Source of the DNA: Paraburkholderia azotifigens
GTDB taxonomy: Bacteria > Pseudomonadota > Gammaproteobacteria > Burkholderiales > Burkholderiaceae
Direction of reading: 5' to 3'
Assembly: GCF_007995085.1 (NCBI RefSeq)
Contig: NZ_VOQS01000003.1
Coordinates: forward strand, 620,001 to 684,000
Length of the DNA: 64,000 nt
Below, one piece after another: positions 24,833-33,832 of this stretch (its first letter is position 1; each line of letters starts with the position of its first letter). The position numbers and the translations under genes are program-made. The notes beneath the pieces were generated by a model. The model saw only the letters and a list, made by a program, of their open reading frames with translations, made no database searches and had not been told where the DNA came from.

Positions 24833-25723
24833 TCAATCCGTCACGCGCAACGCGCTGCGCTTCTCGATCAGCCCCGGCACCGACACGCGCATCGCGAACA
24901 CGCCGCCCGACTGCGGATATCGCTCGATTTCTTCGGCGGGCCGACCTTGACGCGCCGTCGTCACATAGAGCGTGCGCAGATCGTCGCCGCCGAACGCGCA
25001 CATCGTCGGACAGCGCGCGGGCAGCGGATGCGTTTCCACCACTTCGCCTTCGGGCGAGATCCGCACGATGCGCCCGCCTTCATACAGCGCGGCCCAGTAG
25101 TACCCTTCGCTGTCCACCGACGCGCCATCGGGACGCCCGCGATCCGTCGCTGTCGGCTCGAACTTCACCCACTCTTCGCGCGGCCCGACCTCGCCGCTGT
25201 CGACGTCATACGGATGGCGATAGATGGTAAAGCGCGGCGTATCCGAGTGATAGCACCAGCCGTAGTCGGGACTGAACGCCATGCCGTTCGAGGTGAGCAG
25301 GCCGGCGTCGACCTTCGTCAGCGTGCCGTTTCCGTAGCAATAGAGCGATGCCGCGTTGCCTGCCTTCGGCTCGTCGAGCGTGCCGAGCCAGAAGCGGCCA
25401 TGCGCGTCGCAACGCCCATCGTTGAAGCGGCTCGTCGCGGGGTTCTCCGGGTTGGCGCACAGCTTGCGCACGACCTGCCCTTTCGAATCGAGCAGAAAGA
25501 TGCCCGTGCGCATACCGGCGATAAACCCGTCGTCCTCGGTCAGCGAGAAGCATCCGATGTTCTCGGGCATCGGAATCACCGTGTCCCGCCCCGTCTTCGG
25601 GTCGAAGCCGTGCAGCGCGGGCGCCTGGATATCGACCCACCACAGCTTCGCGCGGCGCTCGTCCCAGCGCGGGCACTCGCCGAGGGCCGCGGCGGCCGGC
25701 AACACACACTCCAATGTCTGCAT
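24833..25723 (-). CDS. SMP-30/gluconolactonase-family sugar lactonase
   Basis: A 296-residue six-bladed beta-propeller lactonase that opens a sugar lactone to the aldonic acid. Metal-site segments are visible: [19 protein letters not shown] (Glu ligand), [19 protein letters not shown] (Asn), [12 protein letters not shown] (Asn) and [12 protein letters not shown] (Asp). It is full length for the SMP-30 family and matches XylC or arabinolactonase types. It lies 75 bases upstream of the LacI gene on the same strand, and its product would feed the dehydratase two genes on. The oxidising sugar dehydrogenase is absent locally. GAAAGGACA lies before ATG 25723. Confidence 0.9.
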   Translation of the reverse strand: MQTLECVLPAAAALGECPRWDERRAKLWWVDIQAPALHGFDPKTGRDTVIPMPENIGCFSLTEDDGFIAGMRTGIFLLDSKGQVVRKLCANPENPATSRFNDGRCDAHGRFWLGTLDEPKAGNAASLYCYGNGTLTKVDAGLLTSNGMAFSPDYGWCYHSDTPRFTIYRHPYDVDSGEVGPREEWVKFEPTATDRGRPDGASVDSEGYYWAALYEGGRIVRISPEGEVVETHPLPARCPTMCAFGGDDLRTLYVTTARQGRPAEEIERYPQSGGVFAMRVSVPGLIEKRSALRVTD

Positions 25724-25820
25724 GATGACTGTCCTTTCTGCTGGCTGCGGGAAGCGCGCGGGCGCGCCCTGAAAACAGTAGCAGACATTCGCGTGCGTTT
25801 GGAGTTCGCGTCCCGCGCGC

Positions 25821-25919
25821 CCGTTACGCCCGTTATGCCCGTTATGCCCGTTATGCCCGTTATGTCCGTTATGTCCGTTATGTCCGTTACGCCCGTTATG
25901 CCCGTTACGCCCGTTACGC
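25821..25919. repeat. 9-bp tandem repeat, 11 units
   Basis: Eleven head-to-tail copies of a 9-bp unit CCGTTAYGY (variants CCGTTATGC, CCGTTATGT, CCGTTACGC) fill 25821-25919. Only C/T substitutions at two positions separate the copies. It lies directly downstream of the methyltransferase stop and upstream of the lactonase gene. Being a multiple of three, slippage would keep frame in any reading across it. It is probably a variable-number repeat. Confidence 0.92.
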
Positions 25920-25927
25920 CGGCGCGA

Positions 25928-27511
25928 TCACGCGCACAGCTGCGCCAGCACCTGCTCCAGCTTCTGCGCGACGACCGCGCGCGATTTCCCGTCGCCGCCT
26001 TCGGGCGTCGGCGGCGCGATCGTCAATGTGCCGTCCTGCACCGCTTTCCACAGCATGCCAAGCAGATCCTTGCGCGTGCGGGCGCCGTCGATATAGTGCA
26101 GAAGGAACTGTGCCGCCTCATCGAGTTGCACGGGTTGATGCCACGGATTGACCGTATGCGCGAGCTGGCCTTCGGGCAGCAACGCAGGATAGTTGCGCAT
26201 GGCGGCGGGCACGGCCGGATTGCCTGCGCTGCGCGTCACCGGCTGCAGCCGGAAGCGGCCGAATCCGCGCACGACCAGCGCGTTGACGAACCGGTCGAGG
26301 CAGACGTCGAAGGCGGCTGCGTCGCGCGTTGAAGCAGTGTTCAGACGCGTGAGCACGTCGCGTTTCAATGCATCGAAACTCATCGTGAAAGGCCATGCTT
26401 CGCCAAGCGCGACAGCGGCGGCCTTGGCGACGGCGTCGTCGAGTACGATCGGGTTGCCATTGTCCGCATTGAACTGCTGCGGCGAATCGTCGGGACGAAC
26501 CTCGCCATTCGCGCACGTCAACGAGGCCGCGACATGCAACCCGCGCAGGCGCTCGTGTCCGACGTGATACGCGATGCCTCGTGCGCGTTCGCCGTGCACG
26601 AGCAGCGACGTACGGAACGAGCGGTCGCTGACGAAATCCAGATACTGCTCGATCGCCACCTGGCTGTGTCCGCACTCCTCCATCAGCAGGCGGCCGATTT
26701 CGTCGCCGTAGTTGAACGCGAACATCGAAGGCAGAATGGCGTCGCCGAGATACGCGAGCCCCTGTTCGCCGGCGCGACCGGCGAAGTCCTGCAGGTAACA
26801 CGGCGCGTTGGCAGGCGCCAGATAGTCGTGCGCGACATACGCGGACATGCCCGTGTCGCCGTTGCTGATCAGCGGGTGATCGCGCTCGACCGCGCGCGCG
26901 AGCACGCTGTCCTTGCTCGCATGCTGGCGCAGAAAGTCGATCATGCCGCGCCCATACGCGAGACGCTCGCGGCCGCCCGTCAGGCCGCGTGCACGCAACA
27001 GCATCGCGTCGCGGACGATCTCGCGCGACTTCCACCCCGGATACGTCTTGTACCCGATATACGCAATGCCATCCGCCGACAGGTTCTCGCGGCAGACACG
27101 CAGGATCGCCTGCTGGACGTCGGCCGGCACCCAGCTATAGACGCCATGACAGATGATGTAATCGAACTTGCCGTCGACCTCGCCGAGCGTCAGCAGATCC
27201 TGTTGCCGCAACTCGACGTTCTTCAGCTTCAAACGCTTCACGCGCTTGCGCCCTTCCTGCACCTGCACGCCGGAGAGATCGACGCCGACCGCGCGCGCAT
27301 CGGGATTGCGGACAGCGAAGGGAATCAGATTGCCGCCCGCCGCGCAGCCCAGTTCGAGCACGCGCGCGCCGCGCGGATCCGGCGCGGACAGGCCGAACAC
27401 GTGCGCGACGGCCGCAAGGTGTTCCGGCGCGGAGTGCTCGTACGGGAACGAGTAGTAAGGGTAGTCGTCGTAGTTCTGCTGGATCTCGTTCGTTTGCGTG
27501 TTGACGTCCAT
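25928..27511 (-). CDS. class I methyltransferase with methyltransferase regulatory domain
   Basis: A 527-residue protein. Residues 1-200 are a class I SAM-dependent methyltransferase: [20 protein letters not shown] at the start, motif [13 protein letters not shown], the motif II region [17 protein letters not shown] and [15 protein letters not shown]. Residues 215-300 fit the methyltransferase regulatory domain. The C-terminal 130 residues resemble the winged-helix end of PKMT-type protein lysine methyltransferases ([20 protein letters not shown]). The layout matches rickettsial-type PKMTs that modify outer-membrane proteins, but the substrate here is unknown. The gene stands alone, with the 9-bp repeat array immediately after its stop. 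Confidence 0.85.
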   Translation of the reverse strand: MDVNTQTNEIQQNYDDYPYYSFPYEHSAPEHLAAVAHVFGLSAPDPRGARVLELGCAAGGNLIPFAVRNPDARAVGVDLSGVQVQEGRKRVKRLKLKNVELRQQDLLTLGEVDGKFDYIICHGVYSWVPADVQQAILRVCRENLSADGIAYIGYKTYPGWKSREIVRDAMLLRARGLTGGRERLAYGRGMIDFLRQHASKDSVLARAVERDHPLISNGDTGMSAYVAHDYLAPANAPCYLQDFAGRAGEQGLAYLGDAILPSMFAFNYGDEIGRLLMEECGHSQVAIEQYLDFVSDRSFRTSLLVHGERARGIAYHVGHERLRGLHVAASLTCANGEVRPDDSPQQFNADNGNPIVLDDAVAKAAAVALGEAWPFTMSFDALKRDVLTRLNTASTRDAAAFDVCLDRFVNALVVRGFGRFRLQPVTRSAGNPAVPAAMRNYPALLPEGQLAHTVNPWHQPVQLDEAAQFLLHYIDGARTRKDLLGMLWKAVQDGTLTIAPPTPEGGDGKSRAVVAQKLEQVLAQLCA

Positions 27512-27877
27512 CGTGCGATACCGTGTTCCGGGTTACGGGAACGCACAATGTAGTCGCCGCGCGGCGTGCAACTGTCGTTTTGTGTGAATGATGCGGCGTG
27601 AAGCGTGCGGCACGGTCGTGGTGCGCCGCCGCACAGCGCGAGTGCAGTCCCGTATCGGAAGGCAGCCGCCAACGGCCTTTTCGCCGGGTTCGGATGATTG
27701 GCCTCGTTCTTGCAATACGTATGACGCCGGCAATGGCGCCGGCATCGGATTGCAGACGGGCGTGGCAACGTGTCCGCTACGAACACACATCATCGATCGG
27801 TCAGGACAACGGCGTCCCCTTCGTGCATGCACGGACGGGACGCCGTTTTGCATTGGAATCACGCGATGGAGAAAAGG
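27512..27877. other. intergenic region between methyltransferase and SUMT genes
   Basis: A divergent promoter region. It holds the nested palindrome at 27808-27849 in the SUMT leader. I looked for a cobalamin riboswitch and do not find its conserved boxes. Short in-frame extensions upstream of the SUMT start are open but lack a ribosome site. Confidence 0.45.
27808..27849 (+). promoter_or_regulatory. nested hairpin in the SUMT leader, possible attenuator
   Basis: AACGGCGTCCC (27808-27818) pairs perfectly with GGGACGCCGTT (27837-27847), followed by TT. The 18-base loop itself contains the 12-bp palindrome CGTGCATGCACG. It ends about 30 bases before the SUMT start. The strong stem plus T tail looks like a leader terminator, suggesting attenuation; no riboswitch aptamer was recognised upstream. 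Confidence 0.5.
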
Positions 27878-28642
27878 ATGAACACGGGCAAAGTCACACT
27901 CGTCAGCGCAGGACCAGGCGACCTCGATCTGCTGACCTTCCGGGCGGCCAAGGCCATTGCGGCGGGCGACGTGCTGCTGATCGACGACCTCGTGAACGAC
28001 GACATCGCGACGCTGAAGGCCGCGCACGCGCGCGTTGTCAGGGTCGGCAAACGCGGCGGCTGCAAATCGACGCCGCAAGCGTTCATCCAGCGCCTGATGC
28101 GCCGCTATGCACTGCAAGGCAAGCACGTTGTGCGCATCAAGGGCGGCGACGCGCTGCTATTCGGGCGCGCCGGCGAAGAAATCGCGGATCTGCGACACGC
28201 GGGCATCGAGGTCGAGATCGTCAACGGCATTTCGTCCGGCTTTGCGGCGGCGGCGGGGCTCGGCGTATCGCTCACGCATCGCGATCACTGCCAGGGCGTG
28301 ATCTTCGTGACGGCCCATCTGCGCGACGGCACCGAGCCCGACTGGGCAACGCTCGCGGCCACGGGCATGACGCTCGCGATCTACATGGGTGCGAGCCGCA
28401 TCGACAGCATCAGCGAGGCACTAGGCAAGACGCTCGCAGCCGGTACGCCCGCCGCCGTCGTGCAGTGGGCGGGCACGTCGCGCGAAAAACGGCTGGTCGC
28501 GACGCTCGGCGACATCGCAGCCTGCGCCGCTGCGCACGACATTGCCAGCCCGGCCGTGATTCTGATTGGCGGGGCGATGGGCGAAGCCATGGAGGCCGTC
28601 TCCGCGCGCAGCGAACCGGCGATGCGCAGGCTGAGCGCCTGA
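27878..28642 (+). CDS. cobA: uroporphyrinogen-III C-methyltransferase
   Basis: A 254-residue SUMT that methylates uroporphyrinogen III twice to precorrin-2, the entry to siroheme and cobalamin. Family motifs are clear: VSAGPGDLDLLTFRAAKAI at the N-terminus, DVLLIDDLVN, HVVRIKGGDALLFGRAGEE, GIEVEIVNGISSGFAAAAGL and LAIYMGASRI. ATG 27878 has GGAG six bases before it; ATG 27866 is in frame but has no site. It stands apart from other cob or cys genes, so a stand-alone siroheme or nitrite/sulfite role is as likely as cobalamin. The downstream CBS gene is convergent, six bases away. Confidence 0.9.
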   Translation: MNTGKVTLVSAGPGDLDLLTFRAAKAIAAGDVLLIDDLVNDDIATLKAAHARVVRVGKRGGCKSTPQAFIQRLMRRYALQGKHVVRIKGGDALLFGRAGEEIADLRHAGIEVEIVNGISSGFAAAAGLGVSLTHRDHCQGVIFVTAHLRDGTEPDWATLAATGMTLAIYMGASRIDSISEALGKTLAAGTPAAVVQWAGTSREKRLVATLGDIAACAAAHDIASPAVILIGGAMGEAMEAVSARSEPAMRRLSA

Positions 28643-28647
28643 TTCGC

Positions 28648-29262
28648 CTACAGCCCGCCCGGACGGCCGCACATGATCTTCACGATGTCGGCCTGCGTCA
28701 GCATGCCGACGACACGTCCGCCCTCTTCCACCACGGGCAGATGATGATGGCCGTTCTTCGTGAAGAGCGGAATGACTTCCGTGAGCGGTGTGAGCGGGTC
28801 GACGTACTTCACGTGAGCCGACATCACGGTCGTGACAGGCCACCCGCGCCGTTCGCTTTCGGGCGCGGTCGTGTCGGAAGCGAGCTTGAGGAACGGCAGC
28901 ACTTCGTCGAGCGGCTGCAGGTCGACATGTGTTACGACGCCTTTGAGCAGCCCTTGTGCATCGACGACGGGGAGCAGCTTGATATGGTGAGCGTCGAGCG
29001 TTTTCAGCGCGCCGCCGATGGTCTCGTCGACGGACACGGTGACGGGCGGCTTGCGCATCACATCCGCGCAGGTGAGCCGCAACAGCTCGTGCAGATAGGT
29101 CTGCCGCTGCAGTTCGCCGAGCATCGTCTGCCGTTCGTCCCGCGGCGGCGAGCGGCGTTCGCCGTCGTCCCGTCCGCTGTCGCCGTCGCTGCGGCCGTGG
29201 TCCGGTCCGACGTGATGCGGCTGGGCCCCGAAACACCAGTGCAATACCGACGAAATCGACAT
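28648..29262 (-). CDS. CBS-pair domain protein
   Basis: A 204-residue soluble protein with two CBS motifs in the C-terminal two thirds: ADVMRKPPVTVSVDETIGGALKTL with LPVVDAQGLLKGVVTHVDL, then TTVMSAHVKYVDPLTPLTEVI with LPVVEEGGRVVGMLTQADIV. CBS pairs bind adenine nucleotides and gate partner activity. The first 60 residues are polar, His/Arg/Asp-rich and probably disordered. The start at 29262 (MSISSVLHW) has GGAGG upstream; a longer frame to 29319 is less likely. No attached enzyme or channel is present, so it would act in trans. It is convergent with cobA. Confidence 0.85.
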   Translation of the reverse strand: MSISSVLHWCFGAQPHHVGPDHGRSDGDSGRDDGERRSPPRDERQTMLGELQRQTYLHELLRLTCADVMRKPPVTVSVDETIGGALKTLDAHHIKLLPVVDAQGLLKGVVTHVDLQPLDEVLPFLKLASDTTAPESERRGWPVTTVMSAHVKYVDPLTPLTEVIPLFTKNGHHHLPVVEEGGRVVGMLTQADIVKIMCGRPGGL

Positions 29263-29435
29263 GTTGCGCCTCCGCGGTGACGTTCGACCGTGCATGAAAC
29301 ACCTTTTCCGGCGATGCACACCCGTCAGATCGACGGCTTACATCGCTTTCCGTTACTTTACATCATAACGTGAGCTATTTGCTCGCGACAGGCCGTCGCG
29401 GGGGCGGACGGGAAAAAGAGCCCGGCATGCGATAA

Positions 29436-30524
29436 TTGAACGTTACGTCGCGCCGCGACCGCTCCTTGCTCCAGCCCTTGAAATCGCTTCTCGCCCCGCT
29501 CGACCAGATCGCGGATTTCGATGAAATCGTCGACGTCCGTACGCCGCTCGAATTCGCCGAAGACCATATCCCCGGCGCAACCAACGCGCCCGTGCTGTCC
29601 AACGAAGAACGCGTGATCATCGGCACGATGTACAAGCAGGTGTCGCCGTTCGAAGCGACCCGGCTAGGCGCGGCAATGGTGTCGCGCAACATCGCCGCGC
29701 ACCTCGAAACGACCTTCGCCGACCGTCCGCGCAACTGGCGCCCGCTCATCTATTGCTGGCGGGGCGGCAAGCGCTCCGAATCGATGACGACGTGGTTCAA
29801 CCTGATCGGCTGGCGCGCGCGGCAACTGGAGGGCGGCTACAAGACCTATCGCCGCGACGTGGTCGAACTGCTCGACACCTTGCCTCAGCGGTTCCGCTAC
29901 ATCGTGCTCGCAGGCCACACGGGCAGCGGCAAGACGCGGCTGCTGAATGCGCTGGCGGGCGCCCATGCGCAAACGCTCGACCTCGAAGCGCTCGCCGCGC
30001 ATCGAGGCTCGATTCTCGGCATGCTGCCCAACCAGCGACAGCCTTCGCAAAAGGCGTTCGATACCGCACTCGTCGGGGCATTGCGCGGCTTCGACACGGA
30101 ACAGCCGGTGTTCGTCGAAGCGGAAAGCCGCCGCATCGGGACGATCGCGCTGCCTGTGTCGCTGACGGAGCAGATTCATCGCGGCACCTGCGTCCGGGTC
30201 GAAACGGAACGCGACGAGCGCATCCGTCTGCTGCTGCAGGACTATGCGCATCTGTTCGACAATCGCGCGCTCTTCAAGTCGCAACTCGCGCGGCTCGTCG
30301 AATTGCACGGCCGCGCGCGCGTCGGCGAATGGCACACGTTGATCGACGAAGACCGCCGCGTCGAACTCTTCGAGCAATTGATCGATCTGCACTACGATCC
30401 CGCGTATGCGCGCAGCACGGGCAAGCATTTTGCAAAGCTGCCCGAGTCGCTGCGCTTCGCGCTCCGGCCCACGGATGCCGATCTTCACGAGCAGGCCTGC
30501 GCGCTTCTGGCGCAGTTGCGCTGA
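29436..30524 (+). CDS. mnmH: tRNA 2-selenouridine/geranyl-2-thiouridine synthase
   Basis: A 362-residue rhodanese-P-loop fusion that exchanges sulfur for selenium (via geranylation) at the wobble uridine of certain tRNAs. The rhodanese domain begins EIVDVRTPLEFAEDHIPGA and carries the catalytic cysteine in LIYCWRGGKRSESM. The P-loop is LAGHTGSGKTRLLNAL. Length equals the E. coli SelU/YbbB enzyme. The exact start is uncertain: TTG 29436 opens the frame and further TTG codons follow at 29463 and later, none with a good ribosome site. SelD, its selenophosphate donor, is not in the window. Confidence 0.9.
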   Translation: MNVTSRRDRSLLQPLKSLLAPLDQIADFDEIVDVRTPLEFAEDHIPGATNAPVLSNEERVIIGTMYKQVSPFEATRLGAAMVSRNIAAHLETTFADRPRNWRPLIYCWRGGKRSESMTTWFNLIGWRARQLEGGYKTYRRDVVELLDTLPQRFRYIVLAGHTGSGKTRLLNALAGAHAQTLDLEALAAHRGSILGMLPNQRQPSQKAFDTALVGALRGFDTEQPVFVEAESRRIGTIALPVSLTEQIHRGTCVRVETERDERIRLLLQDYAHLFDNRALFKSQLARLVELHGRARVGEWHTLIDEDRRVELFEQLIDLHYDPAYARSTGKHFAKLPESLRFALRPTDADLHEQACALLAQLR

Positions 30525-30578
30525 CGTTCTTTTAGCGGTTTTCCCGGCGCGTCTTCCGGCCACGTTGCAGGCCGCGCG

Positions 30579-32921
30579 TCACCAATGCTCGGCCGTCGGC
30601 CAGGGCAAGCGCTGCAGCGACCAGTCCAGCTCCGCGCCGACCACGCAGCGCCCGGCATCCGACTGCAACGCGACCGTCACGGCAATACACGGCCTGCCGC
30701 TCGCCAGCGACAGATACGGGCTGCTCGTGATCGGCACGCCCGGCTTCAACACCGCGTTGCGGAAATACGGACGATGATCCCAGCGTGCATCGCGCGGATT
30801 CGCAACGGGATGCAGCGATCCGCCTTCGATCGCCGACGCCTTGCCCGGTAATTCGTGCCCGATCTGCCGGCCCGTATCGTCGAGCACGAAGCAGCTGATG
30901 CACAGTTCCAGTTGCGCGAGATCGAAGAACGCGTCGGTGAGCGGCGTGCCCTTGAGCCATGCGTCGACGCCTGCATCGAGCGCCTGGCGGTACGGCAGCA
31001 CTTCCGATTCGAATAGCGCGTGCTGGTGCGCGCGCCCTTCCGCAATCACATCGAACGCGTGATCGATGCGCCGGTGCACGGCATCGGGCGGCGTGACGGA
31101 CGGCGAAGGACGGCCCAGCAGAAAGCCCTGCGCGAAATCCACATTCGATTCGACGGCGAGAATCAGCTGCTCCGTCGTCTCGACACCTTCCACCACGACG
31201 AGCATGCCCGCCTGATGCAGCAGCGACACGAGCCTGGGCAGAATCGGCTGGTCGGCGCCGGGACTCTTCGCGCGGATCAGTTCGCCGTCCAGCTTCACCA
31301 GATCGGGCCGGATGCGCAGCAGGCGGTCGAGGTTCGAATGCCCGGCGCCGAAGTCGTCGACGGCGATCAGAAAGCCGTGGTCGCGATACTGGCTCGCCGC
31401 GCGCGACAGGTCGTCGACGCTGCCGCCGTGCGATTCGAGCAGTTCGAGCACCACGCGCCCGCACGCAATGCCCGCCAGGCGCGTGATCTGCGCGAGTTGT
31501 TCCGGATAGCCGTCGGCGACGAACGTCGACGGCAGAATGTTCAGGAACACCCACGCATCGTCGGGAATCAGACGGCGTGCGTTGCCGAGATGCAGCGCGT
31601 GGCTCACGCGGTCGAGCTCGCCCTGATCGCTGAACGGCTTCGGCGAAAACAGCACGGCGGGCGGCACTTGCGCGCCGTCCTCGCGCTCGCCGCGCAGCAG
31701 CGCCTCGAAGCCGACCTGCTTCTGATGCGAAAGGCTATAAAGCGGCTGGAAATGCGATGTCAGCCAGAAATCGTCCCATTGCTGGCGGGCGGGCTCCACC
31801 CCTGCGCCGTCCTTCGCGTCGTGCGTCCATGTGAGGCGCACGGGATCGACGAGGGTCGCACGCTCCGCGCACACGCGGTTGCGCCCCGAATACTTGGCGC
31901 GCAGCAGCGCCTCGTCCGCGCGGTCGAGCAGCGCCATTACGCTCTCGCCCGGCCGGTATTCCGCGACGCCAAAGCTCGCGCTCAATTTCCCGTCGGGCCG
32001 CGCGATGCGCCCGATCGCCACGCGCAGCGTTTCCGCGAGCTGCGCAGCGGGGCGCAGCGCCGCGTCGTGCAGGAGCGCGAATTCCTCGCCGCCGATACGG
32101 CTCACCAGGTCTCCCGCCGCCGCCAGATCCTTCAGTGCGCGCGCCACGTCCGACAGCGCCTGATCGCCGACGGCGTGCCCGAACTGGTCGTTGAGCGACT
32201 TGAAGTAGTCGATGTCGAGAAAGATCGCGCTGACCTTCGCGCCGCTTTCCAGCGACGACAGACGCAACGCCGCCTGTTCGAGAAACGCACGGCGGTTTTG
32301 CAGGCCCGTCAGCGGATCGGTGGCAGCGAGGCGCGCGAGCCGGTCTTCGAGCAGGAAGTGATTGCGCCGGAACCAGTAGAAGCCGAAGTGAAACACGGCC
32401 GCCGTCGGCACGGCGATCAGCACCCACATCCAGCACACGACGCTGACGTCGCCGCGCGGATGCGGCAGGCTCAACAGAAAAGGCGTGCCCGCTGCGTAGA
32501 AGAGCGCGGTGCCGATACAGAAGTGCGCGGGCGTCAGCCATAGCGGCGCGGCGCAGACGGAAATGACGACCATCGCCGGCAGCGCCCATAACAGCGGCTC
32601 ATCGAGTCCGGCGACGTTCAGCGCGAGCCCCGCCAGCAGCACGAGCGTGTACGCGACACCGATGCCGCCGAAGACCCAGATGCGGCGCGTGCGCGGAATG
32701 GCGGCAACGAGCAGCGCAAGGGCCAGCGCGCACGCGAGCCGCCACACGAGCGGCACAGCCGGTCCTGCGACCAGGCTGCGTGCGCCCACGAAGGTGATGA
32801 AGGCGACGACGGTGAACGCCATCGTCACGGTAGAAAGGGGCCGCTGATGTTCCAGCGAACGTCGGTGAAACCGGCTTTGAAATCCGGCGTCGGACGTCTG
32901 TTCCGTCGGGGAAAAAAGCAT
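30579..32921 (-). CDS. membrane GGDEF-EAL protein with C-terminal Cache-like domain
   Basis: A 780-residue c-di-GMP turnover protein. About six or seven membrane helices occupy residues 30-185. The GGDEF domain (about 200-350) has RIGGEEFALLHD and DIDYFKSLNDQFGHAVGD. The EAL domain (about 390-620) has FEALLRG, ELLESHGG, VDDFGAGHSNLDRL, EGVETTEQL and QGFLLGRP, so both active sites look intact. An unusual C-terminal region of about 150 residues (CFVLDDTGRQIGHELPGKAS and TSSPYLSLASGRPCIAVTVA) resembles a PDC/Cache sensor placed on the cytoplasmic side. No classical I-site arginine-aspartate pair is obvious before GGEEF. Net activity cannot be predicted. Confidence 0.93.
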   Translation of the reverse strand: MLFSPTEQTSDAGFQSRFHRRSLEHQRPLSTVTMAFTVVAFITFVGARSLVAGPAVPLVWRLACALALALLVAAIPRTRRIWVFGGIGVAYTLVLLAGLALNVAGLDEPLLWALPAMVVISVCAAPLWLTPAHFCIGTALFYAAGTPFLLSLPHPRGDVSVVCWMWVLIAVPTAAVFHFGFYWFRRNHFLLEDRLARLAATDPLTGLQNRRAFLEQAALRLSSLESGAKVSAIFLDIDYFKSLNDQFGHAVGDQALSDVARALKDLAAAGDLVSRIGGEEFALLHDAALRPAAQLAETLRVAIGRIARPDGKLSASFGVAEYRPGESVMALLDRADEALLRAKYSGRNRVCAERATLVDPVRLTWTHDAKDGAGVEPARQQWDDFWLTSHFQPLYSLSHQKQVGFEALLRGEREDGAQVPPAVLFSPKPFSDQGELDRVSHALHLGNARRLIPDDAWVFLNILPSTFVADGYPEQLAQITRLAGIACGRVVLELLESHGGSVDDLSRAASQYRDHGFLIAVDDFGAGHSNLDRLLRIRPDLVKLDGELIRAKSPGADQPILPRLVSLLHQAGMLVVVEGVETTEQLILAVESNVDFAQGFLLGRPSPSVTPPDAVHRRIDHAFDVIAEGRAHQHALFESEVLPYRQALDAGVDAWLKGTPLTDAFFDLAQLELCISCFVLDDTGRQIGHELPGKASAIEGGSLHPVANPRDARWDHRPYFRNAVLKPGVPITSSPYLSLASGRPCIAVTVALQSDAGRCVVGAELDWSLQRLPWPTAEHW

Positions 32922-33145
32922 TGTCTACTCAGGCCAGTTCCGGTCACTCTGCCCGTGTATAACGGCAGTAAAGGCCTGAGGTTAATACTTCAGATCAATT
33001 CGCACTCGCAAAGCGTCAATTTGGCGCATCGATTCATTTGACATTTGACGCTTTACGCCCGACAAATTGCATCCGATGCGATTTGTGTTGCGCGCGCAAC
33101 CAGTTATTCCCTTTATGTGGGACATCGGGCGCCGGGGTCTGCGTG

Positions 33146-33781
33146 CTATAGCGGCGGCCGTTGGAGTTCGAGCCAGCGCTGCACGGACGGCCGCTGCCAT
33201 TGACGCCGTGCGTAAGCGGCCAGATGCGGCGGTACGTCGTCGCCGTGCAGCGCGAGCCGGTTGAGCATCAATGCAAGGTCCACATCCGCGATCGACCATT
33301 CATCGAAGAGATGCGGTGCGCCTTGCGCGATCCATGCATCGCAGGCTGCGAACAGCTTGTCGGCAGCACTGCGCGCCGACGCGGACAGCGCGTCGCCACG
33401 CGCGCCAAAGAACACCACTTCCGTCGAACGCTCGCTGCGAATCGGCATCAGGTCGCTGCGCAGCCAGGCCTGAATCTGACGCGCCCGTGCGCGCTGTTTC
33501 CGGTCCTTCGGATAAAGCGCCGTGCCTTCGAATGCTTCGTCGATGTATTCGGTGATCGCCGACGACTCCGACAGCGCAAAGCCATCGTGAATCAGCGCAG
33601 GCACGCGCTGCGTGATCGAAGTCGCGGCGTAGTCGCGTTCATTGTTCGCATGCTGGCCGAGATCGACGGTCCGCATGTCGAATGTCAAATGCTTTTCGTG
33701 AAGCGCGACGAACACCGACATCGCATAGGGACTCGCGAATTGCGTATCCACGTAGAGAAGCAAAGCGTTGGCTGATGACAT
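33146..33781 (-). CDS. yfcF: glutathione S-transferase, YfcF type
   Basis: A 211-residue cytosolic glutathione transferase/peroxidase very like E. coli YfcF. The thioredoxin-fold N-terminus shows TQFASPYAMSVFVALHEK and the glutathione site RVPALIHDGFALSESSAI. The helical C-terminal domain has RARARQIQAWLRSDLMPIRSE, LFDEWSIADVDLALMLNRL and RQWQRPSVQRW. It probably helps detoxify peroxides or electrophiles. The upstream GNAT gene ends about 50 bases before it on the same strand and may share a transcript. Confidence 0.92.
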   Translation of the reverse strand: MSSANALLLYVDTQFASPYAMSVFVALHEKHLTFDMRTVDLGQHANNERDYAATSITQRVPALIHDGFALSESSAITEYIDEAFEGTALYPKDRKQRARARQIQAWLRSDLMPIRSERSTEVVFFGARGDALSASARSAADKLFAACDAWIAQGAPHLFDEWSIADVDLALMLNRLALHGDDVPPHLAAYARRQWQRPSVQRWLELQRPPL

Positions 33782-33832
33782 GGATTCCTTGCAGGCTCAG
33801 AGGTTTTTAGCGCGCGCTCTCCGTTGAGAACT

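Noticed and set aside
23927..26332. An 801-codon open frame on the plus strand crossing the 9-bp repeat
   Set aside because: It is antisense to three clear genes (LacI, lactonase, methyltransferase) and Arg/Ala/His-rich. The repeat is simply in frame.
27512..27877. Cobalamin riboswitch before cobA
   Set aside because: The conserved B12 box and core segments are not found; only a nested hairpin is present.
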